Of a DNA stretch of 64,000 bases, positions 46,455 through 58,689 are shown one piece after another. The notes under the pieces were generated by a model, which was not told the DNA's origin, did not search any database, and saw nothing but the letters and a program-made list of their open reading frames with translations. Position numbers and translations under genes: made by a program. Origin of the DNA: Hansfordia pulvinata (lineage: Eukaryota; Ascomycota; Sordariomycetes; Xylariales); contig BJKQ01000009.1 of assembly GCA_006538405.1 (NCBI GenBank), positions 1,436,001-1,500,000 on the forward strand. The letters are read 5' to 3'. Within the stretch, counting starts at the first letter, position 1. The number at the start of each line of letters is the position of its first letter.

Positions 46455-48312
46455 CTAGGAGTCCATGTCCGAGTAAGCGTCGATGCGGTCGAGGCTCTGG
46501 GTCAACAGGGTCATGGCCTCCCACGTGGCGTACAGGTTGGGCCCCCCGAGAAGATGCTGTTGTACTCCTCCCACTCCTGGAAGTCGTACTCGCGCTCACG
46601 CTCGCTACCAAAGAGGGCCCCGACAGTGTAGTACCTGCCATCCTTCTTGAAGAGCAGAGAGCTGCCCGACATGCCGCCGGTGGTGAGAGCATTCGTCCGC
46701 AGCGGTCCGTAGACGTCACAGCCACGGTGTCCCTTGGTCTCCCATAGCTTAATGCCGGTCAGGTAGGTCGGGGACATGGTGTCAAGGAACTTGGATCCGT
46801 AGGCTCCGTTCGAGAAGACGCCCTGGCCCTCCGGAAGAGGGTCGCTGGGAGGCCACAGGGGGCTTTTGCGCGGTGTCAGTTTAGAGATATCTTTGAAGCG
46901 AAGTGGACATGTAGGGTTGATGCATCTGGCGGAGGAGGAGGAAAGAGAGCAAGGAACAGGGCCAAGTTGCGGAGTGGATCATGGGGTGCAACGAGGGGCT
47001 CAGCTTACATGAAAGTGTCTTTTCCCAGTGGCTTGTCCATGATGAGAAGCGACCAGTCGTCCATCAAGTCGCAATCGTGGTTCTTGCGGCCTTCAGCTTC
47101 GGTACGTTCCGGGGCGTCGAGCACCGTCTTGACTGTGCCTCCCTTCTCCTGGTCAACCTTGCCAAAGACGTCAGGGTAGACCTTGGCTCCCCTCTCGGCA
47201 TTGCAGTGCTTTGCAGTCAGGACGAGCCACTTGCCGACAATCAGACCAGAGCAGAAACTGTCGGCCATCATGACGCGCACGACGCTGACCCACGGGAACT
47301 CGCCCTGTTTGACTGCGTTGCGCGATTCCGGCAGCAGGAGTTTCGGGCGGCCCTTGCCATCAAAGAGGAAGGAATTCGGGTCCATTCCAGCGTTGCTCAT
47401 GAGTCCCATCCGGGTCAGGAGATCTTGCAGCTCCTTCACCCCGTCGGGACCCTTGGCCAGAATACGTTTCAGCTCCTCGGGCGAGAGCTGCGTGTGGGCA
47501 GCAGGGCCGGCCTTCTTGGGCCCCTCGGTGAAGATCTTGGTGTTGGGACACTTGCAGTCTTCCTTCCTCGACGCGGAGCTCCACACGACGGCACTGCACT
47601 TGTCGCACTTCACATAGCCGCCGTCGCCGCATTCGCAACTCGATGAGTAATCGGGGCTGTCTTCCCACCGAAAGCGCAGCTTGCCGCACTTCGTGCATGA
47701 TCCCTTCCACATCTCGACGTCCAGGCGCTTTTCCAGGCGTTTGGCAAACGCCTTTGACGGCGGACACTGTTCGCAGTCGACTTTGGCCGTCAACAGGCCG
47801 TACATGGAACCGTACATGGAGTCTTCGTACGGGCCCGACTTGCTGCTGCTGCTGCTGCTTGGAGCTTGCTTCCTTGAACCCCTTGCTGGCTCCTGGGGTG
47901 CTTTCTGCTTGTTGCCAAGACGGAGTCGGGAGAGCATGGATCCATCACCAACCTCACTTTGACCGCCGCCGCCGCCACGATTGCCATTGCCGAAGAAGGC
48001 CTGGAAGATGTCCGACCTCCTATCCGAAACCTTTGGCACCTTTTGCAACTCGGCCGCCTGATTCTTGGTTAAATATCCGCGCTTCAGCACGGCGTCATTC
48101 TCGTATTTCTGCACGCGCCCGACGACCTGGGACCGCGGCGCCCGGACCGCCTTGGGCGCTTCCCCGACCCTGATCGAGTACCCGATGGCCCGGTCCGCGT
48201 ATGTCTCCAGCCGGCCCAGCTCGCCCTGCACGATCTGGATCTGCTTCTTGGCCTGGATGCCGCCCAGCAGGGCCGACCAGGCTAAGAAGGCCAGCGGCAA
48301 GAGCCGGCGCAT
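46455..48312 (-). CDS. Secreted trypsin-like serine protease with CxxC-rich domain, frameshift near the end
   Basis: Two exons on the minus strand, 48312..47009 and 46925 onward. As written, translation stops at 46511 (572 aa). A signal peptide covers about residues 1-21. Residues 180-255 form a Cys-rich region with paired cysteines (C180xxC183, C206xxC209, C226xC228, C236xxC239, C253xC255). The S1-type protease domain follows: GEFPWVSVV, catalytic His369 in LTAKHC, Asp419 in DDWSLL and Ser521 in GGMSGSSL. Near the C-terminus, a run of six G (minus strand; C run at 46542-46547) precedes an abrupt stop. One further G would keep a protein-like frame (NLYATWEAMTLLTQSL...) to a stop at 46455, giving 591 aa. 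Substrates are unknown. Similar Cys pairs suggest a zinc ribbon, unusual for a secreted protein. Confidence 0.82.
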
Positions 48313-49697
48313 GTTGGCCTGGGTGAGCACTTGGTTGACAGAAGGAAAGAAAGAAGTGGATGTGCGCGTATAAAAAACGACGCGAAAGCAAGGAACAGAG
48401 TGGGCGAGGATGAGAATTCCGGGGAGCTATCCAAGCTTATTTGACGGGGCAGGATCGGGCTGTCTGCGGTCTCTTATGAAGTCACGTCATGGTGTATTGA
48501 TATACAAGCAGCTAGACAAGCTGACAATCTTTGTTCATATGGATACTGTACTGAAGGGTCGGCTCATCGCGAATGCGAATGGCCACATGCTTGACACGGC
48601 CTGGAGCCGCCACATCCGTGCGATGCTGGAAGGTTACGATCGAGTACCTAAGGCTGCCAAGTGGCGCTCCGTATTATCCGCCGAGGGCGTTGTCTCCGCC
48701 TCTCTCGCCCGTCCGGAACCTTCCACCTTGGGCCAAATACTATTGTTCTTCGACGAACGAGACTGAGAAACCTGCTTTACATGTGTCGGCTTTTAGTAAA
48801 ATAGCTAAGCAAGACAACGCTTACGGGAACTCGCCACTGACCAGACTATTCGAGCTCGCAATTAGTCACGGCGTTTGCGTGGAGGCCAATAATCTAATTC
48901 GCCATCAACACATCAATGTGGCTGATCCTAGGCTTATACAAGTCTGGTCGAGGCCGTCCCACAACCTTTTAGGTTCAGCCTTAAGGCAAGCGAGCTTTAT
49001 TTGGAAAGCTGTAGCCACCCGCCTGCGATTCGTAGAATCCTACGGGGAGGCAAATTCCGTATTGGAGCGATAAGCGCCGGTAACCGGTTGCCTGTTCTAG
49101 GGTAGTGCATATGGTATACGAGCTGGTGGAAATCGGCGCAACAAAGTGGGAAGCTGTCGGTTTGGGTGTGAATCGTCATGGCGAAGTCGAACGCAGAAAC
49201 TTGATTCTGTCTACTTTCCCCTGAGCGGAGCAGGTGGTATCTGATTGAATGGCAAGTCATGAGCTATCAGTAGATGCAAGCTGATGGCGATCGTCCTCGA
49301 GTATTACAGGAAAGCTACCCGAATACTTGCCTCACTGGCGTCCCGCCCTCTTATTAAGCTCAAGGAGACCCATAAGGAACCGAGCGAGGCGCTTGAGGCG
49401 AAAATACTGATTTTTAGTAAATCTTAGTTTGCCACAAAGAACATCAAGGTTGGGCAGGCTGTCCTTTTTGGATTCATACGCGTACACAGTCTCGGCAAAT
49501 AGCAAGGCACTTCCCTTGGTAGCTGGGAAAGAAGATGTCCTCATCGAGCGGCCTCGCCCCATCCCCGGCGCAGCAATTAACCCGACGCCATCGCTGAGCA
49601 CTCTAACGCCACCCTATTCCCTGAATCTACCTTCCCTGTTTAAGGCTTAATTATAAACACCTATTAATCATAATAGCGTCTTGCACGTCGGTCTGTT

Positions 49698-49744
49698 GAC
49701 CTGAAGGGGGTCCTCCTCCGGGGGGTCCTCCCTTACTTCAGGTC
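49698..49744. repeat. Inverted repeat with internal direct repeat
   Basis: GACCTGAAG (49698-49706) is matched by CTTCAGGTC (49736-49744). The 29-bp loop holds two copies of GGGGTCCTCC. It could be the relic of a terminal repeat or a simple hairpin. Confidence 0.7.
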
Positions 49745-50145
49745 TAGACCTCAAGTGCACGGGTTCCCATCTCTCCTTGTCTTCTTAACACTCGAATTAA
49801 TAGCCAGGAATAAGAGCAGTGTGGTGACACTAGGTTATAAGTGCAGGGTCTAGGTAGGAAGTAGGTAAGCTCTAGGGTCTGCTACTTGAAGAGACATGGA
49901 GTTCAAAAAAAATACCGCATATCATTATTAGGATAGGTTTAAATGGCGTTCGCCATCGAGATAATTGCTGTGCATCCCCAGCGACTTCACTCGCAGGCGT
50001 GCTTTCCGCCCGTGCAGTCTTGTCGAAAAGCCCGTCTGCTTCAACCTCCGGCCGGCGAAACAGCAACCAGACTTCGAGCGGGCCGGAGAAGGCGAACAGC
50101 GGAGAGAGGCAGAGGTGAGAGAAGCCAAAAGAGAAAGTCAAAGGC

Positions 50146-50206
50146 GGGGAAGGGCGGACGGGCCCTGAAAGTGCAAGCCGGGGAAGGGCGGACGGGCCCC
50201 GAAAGT
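50146..50206. repeat. Direct repeat of 27 bp, two copies
   Basis: A 27-mer starting GGGGAAGGGCGGACGGGCCC occurs at 50146-50172 and 50180-50206 with a single C/T difference. Confidence 0.9.
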
Positions 50207-53200
50207 CGAAAGTCGGAATTCAACATCGCGCCGCGGGTGGGGGAAGAGGGGCCGTCGCTGACGCGGTGCCGTTGGGGCTTCTGTGCGTGCGCACCGTCGC
50301 GGGCGGCTCGGATAGGCTGCCTGGCAGGGATGCGTGCCGCCTGGCATGGATGACCCGGGACCGGTCGGCGGCGAGGGCGGACGAGCTCGAGCTCGTGCTC
50401 GATGAGTGCGAGCGTGGCGACGATGGCGAGTGTGGGTGGCAGAGCACAAGGAGGCTGCGCATCGTCGTGCCATTATGTAGCAAGGGGTCTTGTCTACCTA
50501 CCTACCTCCAAGCAGACGACGGCCATCGCTGGTGTGAGGCGCGGATGGGAGGCGGAGGCCAAGGTATAGATCGAGGAGATGGTCTGGGATTACCTGTGAC
50601 CAGGTAGGTATTCCCTCGTCAGCGCCGTCCATTATGACTGCCCGCCCGAGAAGCGCGGTGGTGGCGGCGGCGACGCTGACATCGTCGAGGCCCGGCAGAC
50701 GCCTCGGGGCCAAGGGCAACGACGATGAGCACCCAGACCAGGATGCAGCAGTTTGTTGGATCCCGGTTGAAGGTCCGCGTCGCGGCAGCTGTCTGTGACC
50801 CTATCAGCATATGCATTCGGCGCGTTCACGTGAGCTGCAGCTTGAAGACCGGATTAGAGTACGCTGTCTGTACCCATCGTTTCGGATTCAGCGCACGCGA
50901 CGCTGCAGTCAGTTTTGAGGGTAGAGTTGCCAGCATCATCCCAACCTTCGGTGGTCTCTTCTGGCCCGAGACGTAACAATGAACTCTGCTTCTCCTGTTC
51001 GCAGGGGACTGCATCGAGCCAACGTCGTTGGTGAAGATTCACCGGCATTCACTTCGTATCCTACCCGCGTCTCAACACAGAGACATTGAGCCTGACCTTC
51101 TAGAGACCTTGCAATTGGACGGTCTCTCGAGAAACCATACCGTGCCATGACAGGATATCAGTCTCCCTACCCCCAGTCTCTTTTGGACCCTACACGAGTC
51201 CTACTTATCGTCAAGAAAACACCACGGGTTGATACAAGCCATGCTTATAAGTTATGTTTAAGAACAAGAACAACCTGGCTTTAATGCATTCATGTCATCA
51301 CAAGTCGCCACCAGTGGGTGTGCGCGCTGGCGGCGTTACATTACCCAGAGTCACTGCCCGGTCAATCCCCGCATACGAGTACTGAATCTCCAGAAAGTGA
51401 CCTAATTAGGTGCGACCGAAGCCGTAGTGCACCGAAATTGGTGAGGCGACGGTCTAGAGTAATACCGGGAATCGAAAGCGATCATTCATCGAGAACTGCA
51501 AAACCTCATAAACCAGGCATACGAGTAAGGCGAAAGACGTCAGCCGCAGCCCCTTGTCGGTACCGTGTCTGGGTAAGTAGGTGGCCAAGGGGGAGGATGC
51601 ACCCGCGGACCGTCTTTTTTTTTTCTCCTTTTTTTTTCCCCGGAAACCCGAGGCAGATGTCAGGATCAAAAGAGCAGCGCGCTGCCCTCTGTCGACCGAC
51701 CATCATCAGAACTTCCCATGCCACTCAATGTGCAGACGAGGAGACCGGGCAAATCGGGGCGTGAAGCCAGCCGATGCCCCGGTTGGAAAGAGAACCCGAA
51801 TTGCCGTGGCGAGCGGGCGCTCTAGCTCTGCGTCCCTCGGCACCAAGGCCAAGCCGCGTCGAGCGACGGCGGACGGGCGAGAAATAGCGCGGGCGCGGTA
51901 GGTCGGGGTTGGCTAATGACTGACCGCGTACGAGTACATATGCGTCCGGGCATCCGTCTGCAGCCGTCCTGGAGCCGGAGGCGAGGAAGATGCAACAAAA
52001 TATCTTTCTGTGTTGGCGCGAACAGCAAAAGGGGGGGAGATGGGGAGCGGGCTCTTTCTCTCCTTCCTGTCAATCCAGCCTCACGACTGTTCGGCGGGAC
52101 GGAGAATCCGCGTGCAGGCCGGATACGCTCAACCGGCCGTGCAATCTCGACAAGCGTGGCCCAAGCCGCGGTTGCGGAGGATTCGCCGTTGGACTTCGCA
52201 ACCGCCTCCCGTCTACGCTATTCGATTAGTCAAGCGGCGCTCGGTGGCCGGTGGCCCATCGCTCATGTTGCCTCCCGGCGCGGAGCCGCCCCTGGAGAGG
52301 AACTTTGCCGGCTTGAGGGCATCGCTTCAAAATGGCGGCAAGACCCATCGGGTTGTTTCTTCAGGGCTCTGCTCTGATCAGGTGACCCGCTACTTAGTTT
52401 GAGGCACCTTGGGCAAGGAAATACAAATCAGTCGAGTGGTTCTGTCGAAGGATGGGTTCCCGACTTCCACGGCCGCCCGGTTCCTCCCCCAGCGCCACTG
52501 GGCCGCGAGAAGCGAGCAACTGCCGTTGCCGCAGCTGCTTGCTCGTCGTCGACCGAGCACAGTCTTCCCTTGAGACATATCACTATACAAGCCCTGTACG
52601 AGTATGCCGGAGTGGATGTCGACATACGTATGGCGTGGCCGGAGCCCGAGGCAATGCGCAGGCGCAGTCAGTAAGGGCGGCGAAGACTGTTGGTCCATAA
52701 CACCGCCTGGTGGCGACTTGGATGTCGGCGTGTCGCTTGGGCCCAGCCTCGCGCCAGTCACTATGTATAGCATTGATTCCCCGGTGGCGAGAAAGGCTCA
52801 GGCTCGAACGGGCAACGCGGCTGAGGGACTTTAGGAGTGCCCAGGGAGCAGATGGGGGAAAAAGAAAAGCGGACGAGGAAAGGAAAATCGCGAAAGAAGG
52901 TGGAGGCCATTAGCTAACCTAGTATTCGTGATGCGGGCCTCAGCTCTGTCTTCCGAAACACCTCTCTCGCCTCTTCAGGCTGCCGAAAATGATCGAGGTA
53001 AGACAGGCCGGCCGAACGGGGGTGCAGTCCTCGGGGCCCGGGCAGCTCCGTGATGATGCTGATGCGTGTCCAGAGTTGAGAAACCGCGCGCCATGGCGGC
53101 AGTCTCCTTTGCCAGGCCGGGCTTGCTCGCGTAACGACGCGGATAGGCCGCTGATATAGCCTGTCTGTGTTATTCGTGGATGGACTCGCTGACTACAGGC

Positions 53201-53660
53201 GGTGGCTCACACCCAACTACACCCTAATCTGTTCATGATCTAAGTTGAAGGCAGACTGATGCACGCGTAAAATGCCGTACAAGGTCGCCCCTCGGTCGGG
53301 GCGGCGCGAATTCGAACAAGCCCGCGCGTACAGGCGCCGTATCTCCCGTAACGCGCACGGCGCTTTACGTTTATGCTGCTTGTTTCTTTGTATAGAGAAG
53401 AGAAAATGTAAATTGGCGCGTCTCCTGCGAAAAGGAGCGAGCAACACCGGGAGGGGAGGCGGAGGGGGGACTCATTGCGGGCTTGCACAAGGCCGTGACA
53501 TACACGCGCGCACACCATTGGTTAATGAACCTCTCTGTCTCCGTCTCGCGTCGGCGACCACGAGGCTTGTGCGTTCGCCGCATCGCGCCCGTCTCCCGGG
53601 CTTGCGTTGGCTGGCGGGGACCTGCCACGCTCGCCGCCGCGCCACCGTGGCGACGTTGAC

Positions 53661-53662
<2 letters not shown>

Positions 53663-53711
<49 letters not shown>

Positions 53712-53736
53712 GAGAGAGAGAGAGAGAGAGAGAGAG
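53663..53736. repeat. Compound AC/AG microsatellite
   Basis: Twenty-three AC units (53663-53708) are followed after GC by thirteen AG units (53711-53736). Confidence 0.95.
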
Positions 53737-54516
53737 CCCACGATGCTGCGTGGAACCGGCGGGCTGGGTAGGTTTGGCAGGTGGATTTGAAATCTCTCAC
53801 GTCACAGTCTCGAAAAGCGGACTCGGGAAAAAGAAAAAAAGAAAAATCTGCGCTGGTCCAGTTTGTATGGCGGCCCTCCCGGGCAGAGACGGACGCGGTT
53901 CGCGCCACCACCCCCTTTCCTCTGGTGCTTCGTCCGGCGAATGCGCCATTCTGGCCGCGGGATGCGGCCACGCTCCTTGCTCTCGCCGCGGCTCCCCGGT
54001 CCGGGCCAGTCTGGGGTCTGCAGACTTGGCCGCCGTCAAGCCCGCAGAGTCCACCAGAAGAAAGACTGGGATGGGGAGAAAAAAAATGGCGTCCGGTTTC
54101 AAATGTTCAGTCACGTTTTGCGAGGGATCCCCGAATAGACACTGCTCTGTGGGGGAGTCCATCCCCGACTGAGAAAGCCGCAGACTCGTGTCATTCCACT
54201 GCGCGCTGTCCAAGACCGAGCGGCAGCAGAGACCGAGGCCCGACGCGAAATTTAGCGACCTGGAGGCGAATCTGGCCACTTTTTCAGCGTGGTGCACACG
54301 GCGGCGCGTTGTTTTCTCGTTTTTTTTTCTCTCTTTAGTTTCTGGCTGGCTCCTGACCAAGCGCGGCATGCTTGCTCCATCCATGCTACTGCTCAGTTGC
54401 ATGCGGAATCAGCAGCCCATAAAGGCTGGCGCGAGCCGCGCTCGTGGCCCGCTGGGATTCCGGCACTGTAATCGCTGACCTCCAAAGCGCATTCTTGACC
54501 CCGCGCCCAACTGGCC

Positions 54517-56040
54517 ATGGTGAATATCTCGGTCCTTCGCGCTGCGGCCCTCGCGGCGTGCTGTGTCCAGTCCGGGTACGGCCACTGGATTCAACCCACC
54601 CAGTAAGTCATTACACGTGTCGTCCGTCCGTGGTTCCGAGCAAGGCTGATGCCGCCTTTCCAGTGAAACCAGTGCTTTGGATGCGAGGGGGGGCGGGAAA
54701 ACCCTAGTAACTCCAAAGGGGTATGTCAAGGTTCCCGGAGTCGTGGAGGTGCTTCCCGGATACTCCAAGATAAGATCGGCTACCGGAGGCAGCGGGTCGG
54801 CTACCCTGGAAACATCAAGCGCCGGGTTAGCCATCATCATCGGAGTGGTTGGCAACCCCAGCCTCGGTTTCAACAATAATCCTCCTGTCACCTGGGATCG
54901 ATACATGACCATCATCAACTTCTCGCCCGCCACGAAGAAGTCGCGGAAACGTGATCTTAAGGAGCGCACAAGGAAGAAACCAAAGGCAAAACCGGCATCC
55001 GTGCCCACACCAGAGGAGAGTGAAGACGAGTTCTTCGACTCTTCCGAGGGCTTAGGATCGCCCGAGGTGAACGCCGAGCACGCGGCCTCTCTCGCGCTGA
55101 TCAGCGCCAATGGCAGAGCTGAGGCGGCGGAGAAAGAGGCGCAAGAACAGAGGAAACTATTAGAGAAGGCGAAGGAGGAGAAGAACTCATTGACCAAGAA
55201 GCATAAAAAGGTGCTGACGGAGCTTGACGGGCAGAAGGCAGAGCTTGCTGCGGCGAGGACAAAGCTTGCAAATGATAAACAGAAGAAGAAGAGGCAAAGA
55301 GAAAGGGCGAGAGAGAGGAAAAAGGCCGCGCAACAGCCACCGGAGAACACCGAGGAGAACACCGAACAGACCCCCGATGAGACCCCTAAAGAGACCCCCA
55401 AAGAGGCCCCTGAAGAGACCCCAGAGGAGAAGGCTGAAGAAAAGGAAGAAAAGGCCACCGAGAAAGAGGTGGAAGAGGGTGAAGAGGCCGTTTCAGAGGC
55501 CGAAGAGGAAGTGAAAGAGGATAGCAAAAAGGAGGAGGAGGCCAAAGAGGAGGAGCAAGATGCTGAGGATGCCGAGGAACAGGCCGAGACCACCTCCAAA
55601 GAGGCCGACGAAGCCGCCGAGCAAGCAGCCAAGGAAGCCGAAGCCGCCGAGCAAGCAGCCCGGGAGGCGGGGAAGGTGACGGCCAAAGCGCAGGAAAAAG
55701 TCAGGGAGAAGGATATCGATCAGAAGGAGATCGAGACAAAGGTCGACAAATACATCGACGAGTACCTTCGGGGAAAAAGATCAAAGGCGCCTATGTTGTC
55801 GTTGCAACCCCTCAGGATGATGAACTGACGGATCAGCAGAAGGAAGTGATGCAGCATGTCCGAAAGCGCATCGGAAAATGGGTGAATAAACCATTCGGGC
55901 CCCCCATTGAATTGAGTCGAAAAATCAAATATCGTGATGCCTATATCACGACAACCTTTGAATACGCCGAGGGAAACATGAAGATCACAGCAAAGGGAGA
56001 GATCTTGATTGACGGCAAGAAGGTGTTGAAACAGAAATGA
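54517..56040 (+). CDS. Unrecognised secreted protein with long Glu/Lys coiled coil, one-base frameshift
   Basis: Two exons, 54517..54602 and 54664..56040; the 61-nt intron has a GTAAGT donor and TTTCCAG acceptor. A signal peptide is likely (about 1-22, ACCVQSGYG). An N-terminal part (about 40-110: GYVKVPGVVEVLPGYSK, SAGLAIIIGVVGNPSLGF) looks globular and beta-rich. Then come a basic stretch with KKSRKRD and a long Glu/Lys/Ala helix with TPEET-type repeats (about 170-390). A C-terminal domain follows (KRIGKWVNKPFGPPIELS, YITTTFEYAEGNMKITAKGEI). As written, translation stops at 55828, just after the GGGGAAAAAG run at 55770-55779. One added base there joins the C-terminal domain in frame and makes the total exactly 487 codons plus a stop. 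The coding sequence looks less GC-rich than neighbouring genes. I recognise no family. Confidence 0.7.
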
Positions 56041-56841
56041 TCGGGACTCAGCCTCGGCCGTGACGACGGCTTGGCTATGCCGCCTATTTATATCTGCGCG
56101 CAAGTGTTGTTATATAAAGGTAATAGACAGATAATCATTAATTATAGAGTTAGTCGCCGAGCCAGCTGGTCGTGAACCGTGATGGCAGAGACCACGACAA
56201 CCTGGCTGAGGGATCAATAAGTGGCCGTGCCAGCACCAGTAGATACGGGCATCCAAAGACAACCTTACAGGCACGAGTACACACGCGCACACGCCCAACC
56301 ACAGGCGCAGGCCCCGCTGCCCAGCAGCCAATGCGACGCGCTGCTGCCCGCCTCGGCTCGTCGGGAAGCGCTGCAGACGAACAAACACGCCTGCACCACC
56401 ACGCCGTGCCATGTAGATAACAGGCGGCGGGAGATGGGGTGGGGGTGGAGCGGGTCGCGAGTAATGTCGAGGCCGCGATCGGCTGCGGGCGGCATGGGTC
56501 GCGGGGAGGGGCACGCGCGGTATCGCCACATGGCGAGATAAAGATAGGGCTCCATGTCAAGCCAGATGAGGTACCTACTTACATTAGGTGCTTATTCGTG
56601 TAGGGGGGAGGTTGTGCGTGGGTTGGCTGCACATCACCAACCACAACGGCGCTCTCTTTTCTGCTTCACCTGCGCACGCTGAGGGTGACTGTTGTTCGAT
56701 CGACCTGGTCCGGTTTTCACAGAAACAAAGAATTAAGACGGGAGGGCTTGCGACCACACCACCCACCCACTCCCACAGAACCCCTCGCGTCCCCCTTTTA
56801 TCCACCCCTGCCAGTAACAACCCCTCCCCCACACGCACACC
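56041..56841. other. Spacer and amidohydrolase promoter
   Basis: No gene seen in 800 bp. The first 110 bp are AT-rich (3' flank of the coiled-coil gene). The last 150 bp before the amidohydrolase ATG are C/A-rich, as expected for a fungal leader, and end in CACACC directly before the ATG. Confidence 0.5.
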
Positions 56842-56888
56842 ATGTCGACGCTCTTCTACAACGGGCGCTTCTTCCAGTCGCCCGCAGG

Positions 56889-56919
<31 letters not shown>

Positions 56920-58515
56920 AGCAGTGAGGAGGGCGCCGCGGTCTGGGCCGACTGCCTGCTGGCGAACGGCGCGCAGATCCAGCACGTCGGGTCGGAGGCC
57001 GACGCCGCCGTCGCGGCCGCCGCCCCCTCCATCGCCGCCCGCCACGACATGGGCGGGCGCGTCTGCCTGCCGGGCTTCGTCGACGGGCACATGCACCTGA
57101 TGAACCTGGGGCTGAGCCTGCAGAAGTGCGACCTGCGGGCGTGCCGCTCGCTGGCGGACATCCGCGAGGCGATCCGGGCCTGGGCCTCGGCGCGACCGGA
57201 AGCGCCGCGCATCCTCTGCGCCAACTGGATGCACTCGATGACGGGCGGGGAGGCGCTGGCGAGCGCCATCGACGATCTGGACGCCCGGCCCATCTTCATC
57301 GAGGCCAAGGACCTGCACTCGTCGTGGCTGTCGACCTCGGCCCTCGCCGAGCTGGGCGTCCACGAGGGCACGCCCGACCCCGAGGGCGGCAAGATCCACC
57401 GCGACGAGGCCGGGCGGCCCACCGGCCTGCTGAGCGAGTCGGCCGCCATCGCCTGGGTCTGGCCGCACCTGGCGCGCTCTGCCAGCGCCGAGCAGAAGCA
57501 CGCCGCCATCCGCGACGTCGTCCGCTCCTACAGCGCCGCCGGCTACACGGGCATGGTCGAGATGGCCATGGACGACAACGCGTGGGCCGCCCTGCAGGCG
57601 TACCGCGAGGCCGAGGACGTGCCCCTGCGCATCGCCGCCCACTGGCTCGTCAACCCCAAGCCCACCGCCGCCGAGAACCTCGCCCAGGTCGACCGCGCCG
57701 TCGAGCTGAGCCGCCAGTTCAACGAGGAGGTCTCCCCCAACTGCCGCGTCGTCGGCATCAAGCTCATCCTCGACGGCATCATCGACGGCTGCACCGCCGC
57801 CCTCACCGAGCCCTACGCCGACGGCTCCTCCCCCGACCTCATCTGGGCCCTGCCCGAGCTCGCCCCCGTCGTCCAGCGCGCCTCCGACGCCGGCCTGCAG
57901 TGCGCCCTGCACGCCATCGGCGACCTCGCCGTCAAGACAGCCGTCGACGCCCTGGAGCAGTATGGCGGCGGCGGCGGCGGCACCCCCGACCGCCCGTCCC
58001 CCCGCCACCGCATCGAGCACCTCGAGATCACCCGCCCCGAGGACGCCGCCCGCCTGGGCCGCCTCGGCATCACCGCCTCCATCCACCCGGTCCACGCCGA
58101 CCCGGCCATCCTGCGCGCCTGGCCCTCCCTCATCGGCGCCCACCGCTGCGACCGCGCCTTCGCCTACACCGACTTTGCCCGCGGCGGCGCCACCCTGGCC
58201 ATCGGCTCCGACGCCCCCAGCGCCCCCATCGACCCCCTGCGCAACATCTACACGGCTACCACGCGCCGCTCCGCCCGCGAGCCCGAGATGACCACCCAGG
58301 TCAACCCGCACTTCGCCCTGGACTTGACCTCGGCCGTCGTCGCCGCCACCCGCGGCGCCGCCTACAGCTGCTTCGCCGAGGGTTGGTGCGGGTCGCTCGA
58401 GCCCGGCAAGTCGGCCGACTTTGTCGCCGTCGACATGGAGTGGGAAGCCGATAAGCTGCTCTCGGCTACCCCCGTACAGACCTGGTTTATGGGCAAGAAG
58501 GTGTTCGAGAGATGA
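56842..58515 (+). CDS. Amidohydrolase (amidohydrolase_3 family, YtcJ-like)
   Basis: Single exon, 557 aa, strong start context (ACCATG). It belongs to the metal-dependent amidohydrolase superfamily (PF07969), which cleaves amide or related C-N bonds. The metal-ligand series is visible: D81-G-H83-M-H85 after the first strand, K307 in KLILDG, H357 in HAIGD, H389/H393 in HRIEH and D457 in GSDAP. The terminal strand (GSLEPGKSADFVAVD) returns to the small beta domain typical of the family. A run of nine Gly at 16-24 and a second Gly run at about 375-380 are repeat expansions between conserved elements. There is no signal peptide. Its stop is 174 bp from the stop of the convergent regulator gene. 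The substrate cannot be read from sequence; YtcJ-like enzymes act on N-substituted or amide compounds. Confidence 0.9.
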
Positions 58516-58689
58516 GGCGGGTGGTGGAGAGTGTTGAGGACCGGTGGCGAGGTCTTGGGCTTCATGGTGCTCTTCCATCTGGCTGTTTGCCAGCAGTTCG
58601 AAGCACGAACAAAACGATGTTTTACACGGTGCATGTTCAGCATCAAAGCAGTCGGTAGTTTGGGTGATATCCCGTGTATTCAATGCAAC

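Larger units (their letters stand above)
48313..54516. other. Gene-free 6.2-kb stretch, partly AT-rich
   Basis: No supported gene. From about 48400 to 50100 the DNA is clearly richer in A/T than the rest (for example 49640-49680 and 49900-49935) and frames are short, which fits decayed repeat sequence. The rest is GC-rich with low-complexity tracts. It contains a 9-bp inverted repeat at 49698-49744, a direct 27-mer pair at 50146-50206, four TACGAGTA copies between 51374 and 52604, and adjoining AC and AG microsatellites at 53663-53736. Confidence 0.5.
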
